NCBI GenBank assembly: GCA_902384795.1
Contig: CABMDC010000007.1
Span: 62,001-126,000, forward strand
Length of the DNA stretch: 64,000 nt
Direction of reading: 5' to 3'
DNA from: Candidatus Gugararchaeum adminiculabundum
GTDB lineage: Archaea; Micrarchaeota; Micrarchaeia; Burarchaeales; Gugararchaeaceae
The position numbers and the translations under genes are program-made. This document shows, piece after piece, positions 9,449 through 19,086 of the stretch (position 1 is the stretch's first letter; each line of letters begins with the position of its first letter). A model generated the notes under the pieces. That model was not told the DNA's origin, ran no database searches, and saw only the letters and a list, made by a program, of their open reading frames with translations.

Positions 9449-10822
9449 TCAGCTCGCACTTTGTTGAATCAATTGATTCAGTTCTACTCTAAGAGTTTTC
9501 TTTACGTAATCTCGAAGCAGGCACTTATCCCTTTCTGTTGATTTTTGCTGGCATTCGAGATCAACGCTTATTATCGATACATCCAACTCTTTATTCAAGT
9601 GCAAAATTGGGTTAAGCCTAAAGTGAGGATTTTTACGGTTGTCCCACATGTCGTCCTTATCGTTAGCAACGATTAGAGCGCATTTGTCACTGGTTTTAGC
9701 CAATGAATAGCAGATTATCTGGTAATAATCGGATGATCCGGGTTGTAGTTTGTATTTAACATCCAGGGGTATGCACAAACCCTTTGCTTTGTTTTGGAGT
9801 AAAATATCAGGCATTATCTTCGGGGGCGTCATGTCTGACCCGGCCTTTACCAACAAATCGCTACTTTTGTTTTGGAGAAGAACCTCCCAGCCATCTTTAT
9901 CCCAGCCCTCTTCTGAATTTATCTCTCGGATGATCTCTGAAACAAAGCATTCGAAAACCCAATTCATGTCTACTAGGAAGTTTACGCCCACCCTATTTTT
10001 TTCAGAATCGTCAGCTCTGAAGCTACTGTAAACATTTTCAGAAATTATCAACTGAGCCAGTTGAAGCATGAACGCATAATGCTGGTTTAACCTATTGCGC
10101 GGCAATCTCCTCAACTCGCTTAGCGTTACTGGTTTGTACGATACCTGCTCACTCAAATCCATTGCAAACCGATTCAATTCGCTTTGAATTGTCGTAAAGC
10201 CCCTCGAACTTTTTTTGACCCAGCTTGGAAGGCGGTGCATGAGTCGGTTTATGCAGTACAGAATAACTTGATTCTCAAGGATATCATAGGTAAGTTCGTC
10301 ATACTGACAGTAAATTCGGCTCTTGTCGCTGAAGTTCGACTGTTCGTTCTTTATGAAATCTATCTGCCCGCGGAGGCGTCTGAGGTTACCTTCTTCGGTT
10401 ACATAGCGCTTAGCCAATCCGATCTTAAGTATTTTTTTTACTTCTTTCGAAAAAAGAAACACAACAAGCGGGAAGAAATGAAAGCCTGGTGGAAGTTCGA
10501 CCTGAACATCCGGATCGAAAAATATCTTTTCTTCGATTTTCTCGCGATATTGGAGGTATTCTAACATCTCGGCTAAGTCGGAATCAACTTTCTGGCTGAC
10601 TTGAATTGTCATGCCCGAAGGCAGTTGAACGATGCCAACAAATGAACTGGGTTTTATTTCGTACTCTCCATCCGCGCAGGGGTATACCTCCAGACGCTTT
10701 TTCAGTTTATCTCGCGTGTAATCCAAGTCGCCTTTAACGAGCTCTTGGTTTTGTTGGTGAACTCGTTGGGCTGGACCATACTCGCGTACCGTCACAACTT
10801 GACAGACTGGTTTATTGCCCAT
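9449..10822 (-). CDS. mcrC: McrC-family restriction nuclease subunit
   Basis: McrC-like architecture; PD-(D/E)XK core MPDILLQNKAKGLCIPLDVKYKL; downstream of McrB-like AAA gene. Confidence 0.85.
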   Translation of the reverse strand: MGNKPVCQVVTVREYGPAQRVHQQNQELVKGDLDYTRDKLKKRLEVYPCADGEYEIKPSSFVGIVQLPSGMTIQVSQKVDSDLAEMLEYLQYREKIEEKIFFDPDVQVELPPGFHFFPLVVFLFSKEVKKILKIGLAKRYVTEEGNLRRLRGQIDFIKNEQSNFSDKSRIYCQYDELTYDILENQVILYCINRLMHRLPSWVKKSSRGFTTIQSELNRFAMDLSEQVSYKPVTLSELRRLPRNRLNQHYAFMLQLAQLIISENVYSSFRADDSEKNRVGVNFLVDMNWVFECFVSEIIREINSEEGWDKDGWEVLLQNKSSDLLVKAGSDMTPPKIMPDILLQNKAKGLCIPLDVKYKLQPGSSDYYQIICYSLAKTSDKCALIVANDKDDMWDNRKNPHFRLNPILHLNKELDVSIISVDLECQQKSTERDKCLLRDYVKKTLRVELNQLIQQSAS

Positions 10823-11963
10823 ATTCACCAAACCACATCTTCACTGTAGCATCTTCCTTAAACTCGTCTCGCATAAGACCGCTAAGCATCTCACCAAGCT
10901 GATCATGATCGAAGAAATAGTACTCTTCGAGCAAGGGAATTAGTTTTCTCCCCCACACCGCGGCGACACCTTCCTCGTCAATGCCTTTTTTCATAAAGAA
11001 TGCGTGACCTAGGGCTTTCTCGCGCCCCAGCTCTCTGTTTTCTTTTATCTTTTCGTTTATTCTGCTCAGAACCTTGCAGAGCAGTTCAACATAGTCTTTT
11101 TTCAGCTTGGAGTTTTCCGAATCAGACAGCCATTTTTCAAGGTAAAATCCGTTTTCGTCTTGTTGCTCCGTGATTATTCTGGGCGGTGTTTCTTCAAAAA
11201 TAAAGCGTCTTCGTAGAGCTATGTCCAAGTGAGCGATACTGGAATCAGCTGTGTTCATAGTGCCAACGATATAGAGGTTTTTGGGTACGCCAAAGCGCGC
11301 CCTAGAATATGGAAGAATGGCGCTAAGTTCTTCATCAGAGCCTAATCGCTTATTGTCCTCTATCAGCGTTATTAGCTCCCCAAACACCTTGGATATGTTT
11401 GCGCGGTTAATCTCGTCTATAATTAAGACAAATCTCTTCTTTTCGTTAAGGTTTTCGAACAACTTCTGTCGCGTATCTTTCGGCATCCTAAAATACTCCT
11501 CGAATAGATTTGCATTCTCGGTATCTATCTGTACTGAAAAATCGTTGATGGATTTTTCTGTCCCTTCCCCAACGTCTATTTTCCACCAATCGCGCCCATT
11601 AATACTTGGACGGATCTGAAATTCTTTAGCGATTACATTAGACGCCGCAGTACTCGGAGCATACGCGACGCCGTCTAACAGTACTTTGTCTTTTATTGGA
11701 TCATACGTCGCAGTGAAAGTCTTACTTTTGTACTTGCCTATAACCTTCTTCAGTCTAGACGGCTGATCTGGCATCACCGCAGAAAGTGCACGAAGACACA
11801 TCTCTTTGAATATGCCATCCCGCCGGATTATTCTACCATCTTCGTTTGGTCTAAATCCCTCAACAAAATCCTCGTAAGCGAGCGAGGGATGAAAAGTTAC
11901 GAACTCGATCTGTCCGTTTTCACATAACTTTTCATAGTCTTTGTCTATATTTTTTTCATCCAT
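10812..11963 (-). CDS. McrB-like AAA+ C-terminal module (Walker B/sensor) lacking Walker A
   Basis: IEFVTFHPSLAYEDFVEGFRP, Walker B FVLIIDEINRANISKVFGEL, GTMNTADSSIAHLDIALRRRF; no P-loop; RBS AGAGGTG before ATG 11963. Confidence 0.85.
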   Translation of the reverse strand: MDEKNIDKDYEKLCENGQIEFVTFHPSLAYEDFVEGFRPNEDGRIIRRDGIFKEMCLRALSAVMPDQPSRLKKVIGKYKSKTFTATYDPIKDKVLLDGVAYAPSTAASNVIAKEFQIRPSINGRDWWKIDVGEGTEKSINDFSVQIDTENANLFEEYFRMPKDTRQKLFENLNEKKRFVLIIDEINRANISKVFGELITLIEDNKRLGSDEELSAILPYSRARFGVPKNLYIVGTMNTADSSIAHLDIALRRRFIFEETPPRIITEQQDENGFYLEKWLSDSENSKLKKDYVELLCKVLSRINEKIKENRELGREKALGHAFFMKKGIDEEGVAAVWGRKLIPLLEEYYFFDHDQLGEMLSGLMRDEFKEDATVKMWFGEYGQ

Positions 11964-11973
11964 AATCACACCT

Positions 11974-13503
11974 CTATTCAAAAACTTTTATGATTGCACC
12001 ATCCCTCAGAACTTTCCCGTAGTGCTTTAGAAACTCACGTAACCTTCCTTCAAATGAGGAATCGGCTTTCTCCCACTTGATGGTCTGGTTGAGAACATCT
12101 TCCGTTTCCGTACCTGTTAGTCCTTCTCTTGCATATCTCGAATACTGCTCTGGTGTCATATTCTTATAACCAATAAATTTACTGGGTCCAAATTTCCCTA
12201 AAGCCCTCGAATAGTACCAATGTTTAAACTGACTTAGCTTGTCAACAAGACCAGTTTCCCATCGTTTACTAGATTCCATTGCCTGATTGAAAACTTGAAT
12301 ATTCGCTCTTACTTCTTCAGCATCTTTAACTAGTTCAAAGCTTGGCTCTTGGTTAGTCCTAAGAGAGGGCGTAAACACTATGGTGGCAACCGCTTTTTCT
12401 CTTGTTTTGAATGTCTTCCCTGTTCCAGGTGGACCGTAGAGAATGAGGTTCAAACTTTCCTTTCCAACTGGAGGCGTACCTTCTCCGTCGGACCTACTTT
12501 CAGAGCCGACATAAGTTCTGAGCAATGGAAACAGTATCCGGAGAGCTTTCAGCGCATCGTCTTTCAAAAGCTCAACTGTTTTTTTGGATAGATAATTCTC
12601 TTTCTTATTGCCCTTGAGTAGAGCGATATGGATGCGCGGATTGGTCACAAGGTTGCTCAAGCGCTTGCTGAAATATTCGTTCCAATTTAAGGGTTTGTAG
12701 CCGCGCAATTCAGTCGTAATGTAAAAATCCTCACGTGCACTAGGCACTATGCCACAGGAGCCCTCCGTTTTACCTTCTTCGTCTTCGGTTTTCTTGTCGT
12801 CGTAGATCACAAGACTACCTGCGCGCTCGAGTTCACTCTTGAACTCGCCACGGCTCTTTTCGTCTTGGAGCAGTTTGAGAAATCTGCTTTTTCCATCACG
12901 TTCCTTGCTATCCGTAGCGATGAAACCAATAGAGTAGTATACCTGCACACGGTCTTCAGAAAAGACCAGCTCTATTTCGAAAGAGTTGTAGTTCGCAGGG
13001 CTCACGCGTGTTTTATAGTAGAATGAAAGAGTGATCCGATTTCTGAAGTATAAATTGCCATCAGAAAAATATTGACCTCCCCCGGAAGGAAGTTCGCTTG
13101 CTTTCAAATCCTCCTCACCTAAAGAACTTTGGATATAATGGGCTGCTTTATTGAGGTCTGCGAAGATATGCTGAACTTGCTTTGAAAAGTCCAAACGCGT
13201 GTGGCAGTACTCGCGTAATATGCTGCGGTAGTTAGTTGGGCTAGTTGGCAATGATTGAAGAAGCTTTTCGAATCCAGCCTTGTCCCCCGATTTAAGGTGA
13301 GTCATAAGTAATTTGTAATAGTCTTTGAGACCTTTTTCCTGCTCAAGCGTGCCTGCCTTCCGTAGAGTCTGGCGAAGATAATCATCGTTATTACCGATCT
13401 CATCACTGAGCTGCATCAAACGCTCAACCTGCTTGTAATCGATATCGCCCAAGATAGCTCCAAGTGTTTTGTTCCCGAAATTTTCGTCTATTTCGTTTGG
13501 CAT
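11974..13503 (-). CDS. McrB-like N-terminal domain plus Walker A, ending in a HWYY/FGPSKFIGYKNMT domain; lacks Walker B
   Basis: LNLILYGPPGTGKTFKTREKA then FKHWYYSRALGKFGPSKFIGYKNMTPEQY; stop before any FVTFHPS or Walker B. Confidence 0.75.
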   Translation of the reverse strand: MPNEIDENFGNKTLGAILGDIDYKQVERLMQLSDEIGNNDDYLRQTLRKAGTLEQEKGLKDYYKLLMTHLKSGDKAGFEKLLQSLPTSPTNYRSILREYCHTRLDFSKQVQHIFADLNKAAHYIQSSLGEEDLKASELPSGGGQYFSDGNLYFRNRITLSFYYKTRVSPANYNSFEIELVFSEDRVQVYYSIGFIATDSKERDGKSRFLKLLQDEKSRGEFKSELERAGSLVIYDDKKTEDEEGKTEGSCGIVPSAREDFYITTELRGYKPLNWNEYFSKRLSNLVTNPRIHIALLKGNKKENYLSKKTVELLKDDALKALRILFPLLRTYVGSESRSDGEGTPPVGKESLNLILYGPPGTGKTFKTREKAVATIVFTPSLRTNQEPSFELVKDAEEVRANIQVFNQAMESSKRWETGLVDKLSQFKHWYYSRALGKFGPSKFIGYKNMTPEQYSRYAREGLTGTETEDVLNQTIKWEKADSSFEGRLREFLKHYGKVLRDGAIIKVFE

Positions 13504-13520
13504 TGGTAGACACCGTTTGA

Positions 13521-14768
13521 TTAATATTTTGCTTCTAAAAGTTCGCGATCTAGCTTCTTCAGCAGATCGATTATTTCGCTCCAATCAGAGTCGTTCATAC
13601 GCCTAGGTTCCTTCGCTAGGTAAAGGAACACTATATCTTTCAAACCCTTAATGTAATGGGTACTTGACCATTCAATTAATTTGTTGTCTAAACCAAGCAA
13701 ACTGCACAGTCTTTCGCTGTTTTTTTGCAGGTGTGCGATTCGCTTTCTGAAATCGTTCTCTTCAGCTTTTCTGAACGGCCATGGTTGAACGTATAACGAG
13801 AGGGAGTTTCCGGAAGATGGTGACTGTACTCCAAAAATAAATTTTTTTGCTGGGTCTGAAATTTCGATATAGGGTATTTTGCGGTTATGTTCGACATCTT
13901 TGTAGATTTCTCCTGAGAACTCATTTTTTCTTTCCTTTAGAATAGAAAGAAAATGCTCAAAAACATTCTGCAGATCGATAGCTACTGATTCTGAATTCGT
14001 TTGATTTGAAGATGCAGATAAAGTGTCGATGATGGTTATAGCGCGTTCTCTTGTTTTGAATGTTTTTCCCGTGCCAGGAGGGCCATAAAGAATGACATTT
14101 AAGCTTTCAATCTCACTACTATTACTCGATTTTGTTGGGATGGATGTGGGCTTTTTTTCGTTTTTAAGTTCCTCGTCTTTGTCAATTCGGTTGAATAATT
14201 GATCTATTTCAATATTTATCGGAACTTCTGGGTGTAAAGGAGCACCGAAATAAGAGAAATAAAACTTTTTGAACTCCTCGAATTGTTCTGTAAACTCAAC
14301 ATAGTCTTTTGACTTATTAAAACCAAAAAATTCAAGCCCAGTTTTAACGCAATTGTTTTTTAACGGAAATTTGTTAATATGCATCCATCCAAATAATTCC
14401 TGCAATGTATTGTCTGCACCTATTTGTTCTATCCAATTAAAACTAAAATCTTGCGCGTTATTCATCTCCGATATTATTTTTTTGATCTCGTGAGGATTGT
14501 TGCGTTTTGCGATTCCATTGGCAACATTACCATTTCGTGAATTTCCAGAGTTCGTTAATAAAAGCAACTGTCTTATTTTCTCTCTTAGTTTCTCGGTATC
14601 GTTTTCTTTTAGTACTTCGTTCACTTGTTGTTGGATCTGCTTCAATGTTTCTCTACAATCCTCAAAATCAAACATTTCTCCTTTACTATGCTCAAACCAA
14701 GCAACGTTCTGTTTACCAATAATTTTCCACTCCTGCAAGATTTTTTTCTGCTTTTCGTTTAATTCCAT
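13521..14768 (-). CDS. Second McrB-like Walker A protein with different N- and C-terminal domains
   Basis: LNVILYGPPGTGKTFKTRERA nearly identical to the neighbour's P-loop; no Walker B. Confidence 0.75.
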   Translation of the reverse strand: MELNEKQKKILQEWKIIGKQNVAWFEHSKGEMFDFEDCRETLKQIQQQVNEVLKENDTEKLREKIRQLLLLTNSGNSRNGNVANGIAKRNNPHEIKKIISEMNNAQDFSFNWIEQIGADNTLQELFGWMHINKFPLKNNCVKTGLEFFGFNKSKDYVEFTEQFEEFKKFYFSYFGAPLHPEVPINIEIDQLFNRIDKDEELKNEKKPTSIPTKSSNSSEIESLNVILYGPPGTGKTFKTRERAITIIDTLSASSNQTNSESVAIDLQNVFEHFLSILKERKNEFSGEIYKDVEHNRKIPYIEISDPAKKFIFGVQSPSSGNSLSLYVQPWPFRKAEENDFRKRIAHLQKNSERLCSLLGLDNKLIEWSSTHYIKGLKDIVFLYLAKEPRRMNDSDWSEIIDLLKKLDRELLEAKY

Positions 14769-14777
14769 GGATTTGCC

Positions 14778-15434
14778 TCACAGTCTCGCAATCTTTCCCG
14801 CATCAGTCAACCGTAGTCCTTCTTCCGTAGTAATCAAATCCATGTCCTTCAATTCATCAATCGCGCGATAGACCATGGCGGGAGATAGCGAACCGTCCAA
14901 TTTGTCCGCCAGATCCTTGATGCTTTCAAACTTGCTCGTCTCAATCTTTTCAAGCAGGGTTTTCTGGCTGTCAGTCAGCCTAAATGACAAGCGCGGGAGC
15001 CAAACAATCGCTTTCTTATCCTCTTCCGGGTTGTAGGCTATTTTCTTCACCAAATCATGGCGCGCATATGCTGCAAACAGCAGCCCTATAGCCTTGGTTT
15101 TGCGCCCGCCGGTGATATTCACGTAAATTTCGTCTTCCTTGGGCTGCATGTCTATTACTTCGACGCACTTTCGGGCAACGCCCACAATGTCGTAAACATC
15201 AGTCTTTACTTCCTTGATATCAATCACTTTGCCCAGGGATTCGCGTATGAGCTGTAGGCTCTCGGACTGCTCCTTATCCGGTTCTTTATCTATTATCAGT
15301 ATAAGGCGGTCAGGCCCAAGCCTCGTAGACGCAAGAAGCACTGGCTCGGGACTGTAAACCGTAGCTATTAGCACCTTTTTTCCCATTACTCCCACGTCTT
15401 TTACTTCTGAATCAGGGTTTATATCCGTTTCCAT
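14778..15434 (-). CDS. Csa3-like CARF-domain wHTH transcriptional regulator
   Basis: N-terminal KVLIATVYSPEPVLLA..., CARF motif IYVNITGGRKTKAIGLLFAAYA, C-terminal winged helix. Confidence 0.8.
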   Translation of the reverse strand: METDINPDSEVKDVGVMGKKVLIATVYSPEPVLLASTRLGPDRLILIIDKEPDKEQSESLQLIRESLGKVIDIKEVKTDVYDIVGVARKCVEVIDMQPKEDEIYVNITGGRKTKAIGLLFAAYARHDLVKKIAYNPEEDKKAIVWLPRLSFRLTDSQKTLLEKIETSKFESIKDLADKLDGSLSPAMVYRAIDELKDMDLITTEEGLRLTDAGKIARL

Positions 15435-15546
15435 CTGAAATGCACCTCTTTTGACTCTTTTGGTAATATTCCATCATATCTCATAATGATATACCATTTA
15501 GTAGAAAACTATATTAAATCAACCACTGTAATTGAAACAGGTGAGT

Positions 15547-15966
15547 ATGATGTACGCGAAGATGATGCAGGATATAACGGAAAAAGGCGGGCTGCCATGG
15601 GTGCGCACTGGCGAAAGAGTCTACAGATATGCGGTTTTCCCGGTCCCTGAGGCGCTATGGAGGAGAACCGGGGAGCGCGAAATGCGACTGGTGGCAAAGG
15701 AGAGGTGGGATGGAAGCGTGTTTACAAAGATGATTTTTGTCGCGCTGAACAACAAGAAAAAGGTCACATCCATGGCTCCAGCGGGTAGGGATTACGCGAC
15801 AAAAAAGGAGTTTGAGATGATGTTCGGTGAACTGAAAAAAGGGTTGGAAGGGGACTTGGGGATGGCAGTGTGTTTGGAAATGAACATGACGGGCCAGAGG
15901 AATTTTGAGGAAACAGGGCAGGAAAATGAGTTTGAGATAACGAGCTCAAAAAATGAGGCGGGATGA
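15547..15966 (+). CDS. Hypothetical protein
   Basis: RBS-preceded ORF, first gene of the plus-strand operon. Confidence 0.5.
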   Translation: MMYAKMMQDITEKGGLPWVRTGERVYRYAVFPVPEALWRRTGEREMRLVAKERWDGSVFTKMIFVALNNKKKVTSMAPAGRDYATKKEFEMMFGELKKGLEGDLGMAVCLEMNMTGQRNFEETGQENEFEITSSKNEAG

Positions 15967-16241
15967 TGGGAGAGGATAATTTGGTAACGGATGAATTAAG
16001 GGAGAAGATCAGGAGAGCGCACTGGAAAGAAACTACGTGCGGAGGAAAAATCCCGCTGCATTCCTACATTACTATTTACAAACATAAGGAGGATGCGGAA
16101 CTGGTAAAAGAACTCGTTGATTTGATTGAGAAGCACGGGTATGACGGCTATTTTTATAAGGCGAAGTTTAGGTATCTGAACTTGGACGACTACAAGTACT
16201 GGCATTATGAAGATTTGGTGAATCGGGAAAAAATTAGGTGA
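15966..16241 (+). CDS. Hypothetical small protein
   Basis: Overlapping stop/start with the previous ORF. Confidence 0.5.
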   Translation: MGEDNLVTDELREKIRRAHWKETTCGGKIPLHSYITIYKHKEDAELVKELVDLIEKHGYDGYFYKAKFRYLNLDDYKYWHYEDLVNREKIR

Positions 16242-16245
16242 TTTT

Positions 16246-17391
16246 ATGGATAGCACGATCGAACCGCTTGTTTTCTACGACGTAAGAAACGAAGCCATCG
16301 AGCTTGCAAGGGCTTCCTGTCTGGAGGAGTTCATCTCCATCGTTTGCGACGATGACATGAATCAGCTCCAAGAGTCGTTCTTCAGGACATTGAAGCAAGG
16401 AAAGATCAGCGAATGGCTCAAAAAAAGCGGCTACAGCGAGATGGAACAGGTACTGTCCAAATTCAAATACTCCGATAGGGGGGATTATGCCATGGCGGCA
16501 AAAATCGTGTTTGACTCGCTTTACAAATCATTGCCAGATTTCTCGCAGGTTGTTGGATTTCAGGTGATAAAAAATGAAATAATCAATAATGTATTCGCAT
16601 CGGAAACTTGGAAAGAAGGCGCAGGCAATTCCGAAGGGGCGGCAATACTCCTTTATGGTCCGCCTGGATGCGGGAAAACCTATTTTGCGAGGTCGGTTGC
16701 CGGGCAGACGAAAAGAATTTTCCTGAACAAAAGCGCGGCTGAACTCGCACGCTGGAGTTCAGGTACAATGATAAGTTCATGCTTCAATATTGCGCGGAAA
16801 ATCGGCAATTCCGTGCTTTTTATTGACGAAATAGACGCTATCGGAGAAGTGAGAACAATGGCGCGTATGGAATACCTGACCATAAAGCTGCTGACCGAGC
16901 TTGACGGAGGAGAACCAAATATGGGAGTTCTGGTAATCGGAGCTACGAACTACCCTTGGAACATGGATCCAGTGCTGATGCGCAGCGGAAGGTTTGATTC
17001 GAATTTCTACGTCCCCACTCCGAGCTATGAAGATAGAATACAGTTGTTTGAGTTTTATAGCAAAAAGTTTCCAAACTCAGAAGATGTAGACTTCGAAAAG
17101 CTGGCGCAAAATACCCGGTTCTACTCGCACTCTGACATAAAACTCGCGTGCACCGAAGCGCTGAGGATTGCGTTTAGGAGGACTGCCAGCACTACGGACA
17201 GGCAAAAAGTTGCGCAAGAAGACTACGCGAATGCGCTGAAGAAAATCAATCCGATTTCGATAATTTGGTTCAAGCATGCGGCGAGCCTTTACTTTGATAA
17301 AGAATTCGGAGAAGCGTTCAAGCCGATGATGGAACAGGTAAAGGAATTCAAGGAACACTACGATAAGAAAAACGATTCCTCGTTTTTGTAG
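16246..17391 (+). CDS. AAA+ ATPase, FtsH/Cdc48-like
   Basis: Walker A LLYGPPGCGKT, Walker B VLFIDEIDAIG, SRH ATNYPWNMDPVLMRSGRFD. Confidence 0.9.
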   Translation: MDSTIEPLVFYDVRNEAIELARASCLEEFISIVCDDDMNQLQESFFRTLKQGKISEWLKKSGYSEMEQVLSKFKYSDRGDYAMAAKIVFDSLYKSLPDFSQVVGFQVIKNEIINNVFASETWKEGAGNSEGAAILLYGPPGCGKTYFARSVAGQTKRIFLNKSAAELARWSSGTMISSCFNIARKIGNSVLFIDEIDAIGEVRTMARMEYLTIKLLTELDGGEPNMGVLVIGATNYPWNMDPVLMRSGRFDSNFYVPTPSYEDRIQLFEFYSKKFPNSEDVDFEKLAQNTRFYSHSDIKLACTEALRIAFRRTASTTDRQKVAQEDYANALKKINPISIIWFKHAASLYFDKEFGEAFKPMMEQVKEFKEHYDKKNDSSFL

Positions 17392-17416
17392 AAATATTTG
17401 TGGATAAGGTGGCACT

Positions 17417-17917
17417 ATGGAAAAATTAGGCAACAATAAAGCAAAGCACTCGAAAGTTAAATCCTCTGTTGCAAAAGCGCACAGTAACCAAAAAATTAAG
17501 CGGTTCTCGGGATTGCTGACAAAAGCCCCGTCTAGCAGTCCAAAGGTTTACTATGCAGAAATACGTTATGCGCGAGGATATGAATATTTCAACTTACATA
17601 AATGGAATAACGCTCTCCGAGACTTTCTCGAAGTCGCCAGACTTACCCCTAGGCGGCGGGATGCGCACTGTTGCGCTGGAGTCGCTTATCTCATCCTAAA
17701 AAAATACAGAAAAGCGATTGTAGAGTTCAGCAAAGAAATAACACTCCGACCTGGTGATTGGCATGCGTACAACAACAGAGCGAACGCTTACAACAAAATT
17801 GGGAGGCATGACCTTGCCCTAAAAGATTGCGAAAGCGCATTGAAACGTGGAGCCGAGGAACGATTCGTGAGATACAACCGCGATTTGGCGCGGAAGTTTG
17901 GGGAAATTGAAGAATAA
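17417..17917 (+). CDS. TPR-repeat protein
   Basis: Repeats YYAEIRYARGYEYFNLHKWNNALRDFLEVARLTP / AYNNRANAYNKIGRHDLALKDCESAL. Confidence 0.75.
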   Translation: MEKLGNNKAKHSKVKSSVAKAHSNQKIKRFSGLLTKAPSSSPKVYYAEIRYARGYEYFNLHKWNNALRDFLEVARLTPRRRDAHCCAGVAYLILKKYRKAIVEFSKEITLRPGDWHAYNNRANAYNKIGRHDLALKDCESALKRGAEERFVRYNRDLARKFGEIEE

Positions 17918-17927
17918 GGTGAAGAAT

Positions 17928-18284
17928 ATGGATAAGAAAAATGGGATAACGTTGATAATCGGAGGGAACGCGAGTGGCAAAACTCGGCTGCTGAAAGAGT
18001 TGAGGGAGATTGCAGGCGGAAATGCTGAATATTACAATTACCGCGAAACCGAGGATTTGCTCGCGCAGGAAATGGATAAGGAAAAATTCAGCACACTTTT
18101 GGTTGATGAGCCGTTTATCACGGGGCAGATTGGCGGAAAGCCAATTGCCAAGTTCATCATGCAACTGGCAAAGAAAAGAAAGGTAGTGGTGGCAACCTCT
18201 TTTGATGGCGCAGAGTTTCTCTTTTCAGCTGCGGGAGATTTGAAGTTGGAAATATTTTACATGTCGTATTGGCACGCGAGGTGA
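17928..18284 (+). CDS. Minimal P-loop NTPase-like protein (paralogue of 19087-19986 N-terminus)
   Basis: Walker A IIGGNASGKTR, Walker B TLLVDEPF. Confidence 0.65.
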   Translation: MDKKNGITLIIGGNASGKTRLLKELREIAGGNAEYYNYRETEDLLAQEMDKEKFSTLLVDEPFITGQIGGKPIAKFIMQLAKKRKVVVATSFDGAEFLFSAAGDLKLEIFYMSYWHAR

Positions 18285-18289
18285 TGTTT

Positions 18290-18715
18290 ATGGACACTGA
18301 AAGTAAAGAGGATCTTGAAGCTGAAGCAATAAAATTCTACAAAAAACACTACAAAACGTGGGACGAAGAACCAGGAATAAAAGCAGAACCTGGGGCAAAA
18401 AACCAAAGAAATCTATTATTCTGGTGTATTGCAGGCGAGGTAAACGCAACTTACGGGGTAGTTTGGTTTTATGAAACAAAAGAAACGCTATTGGGCAAAA
18501 TACGCAATAGCCATAGGCCACATCACCTATCTTCCGTCCTATCTCTGGGTGAGAAAAAGGAAGTGGCAAAAAAATTCCCTAGCAAATGTGATAAGTGCGG
18601 TTTCCATCGTTTTTTTGGCATCAGGGTAGAGGAAACGTCAATCGGGCATGACATAATAATTTTCTGCCCCTGTTGCAAGGCGGATTTGATAGATGCGTCA
18701 ATAGGCGACCCGTAG
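18290..18715 (+). CDS. Hypothetical protein with C-terminal zinc-ribbon-like Cys motif
   Basis: CDKCGFHRFFG...FCPCCKAD; RBS before ATG 18290. Confidence 0.5.
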   Translation: MDTESKEDLEAEAIKFYKKHYKTWDEEPGIKAEPGAKNQRNLLFWCIAGEVNATYGVVWFYETKETLLGKIRNSHRPHHLSSVLSLGEKKEVAKKFPSKCDKCGFHRFFGIRVEETSIGHDIIIFCPCCKADLIDASIGDP

Positions 18716-18725
18716 GGTGATGTTT

Positions 18726-19052
18726 ATGGTTGATGTGAGATATTATGAAAATCGGAAGCTGCTGAAGGACAATGGCGCGGCGCTGAAGTCCCTGGAAGCA
18801 GAACTTGAGAAGAATGACTTTCGTATTTCACAATCATGGGGAGGCAAGCGTTTTTTCCTCCACCGGTATGGCAAAGGGCTTTTTGGAACCGGACTCTTTC
18901 CAACGGGGCACGAGATGGCAGAGCTCAGCTTTTCAGGCCGCAAGATTGTAATCCGCACGAATGATAGGTGTGAGGATGAGGATGTTGCCGCGCTAACTCC
19001 AATTCTCAAGGAATTCGAACAAAAGCACGGCGTTCCCTGTGTTGTTGAATGA
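18726..19052 (+). CDS. Hypothetical protein
   Basis: ORF in operon with RBS. Confidence 0.45.
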   Translation: MVDVRYYENRKLLKDNGAALKSLEAELEKNDFRISQSWGGKRFFLHRYGKGLFGTGLFPTGHEMAELSFSGRKIVIRTNDRCEDEDVAALTPILKEFEQKHGVPCVVE

Positions 19053-19086
19053 AAGTCCCTGAGGAGTAGGGATATGGGTGAAAATT

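Noticed and set aside
10184-10564. 126-aa plus ORF within mcrC
   Set aside because: Antisense to the well-supported McrC coding region with low-complexity end (YFFYFFRKKK).
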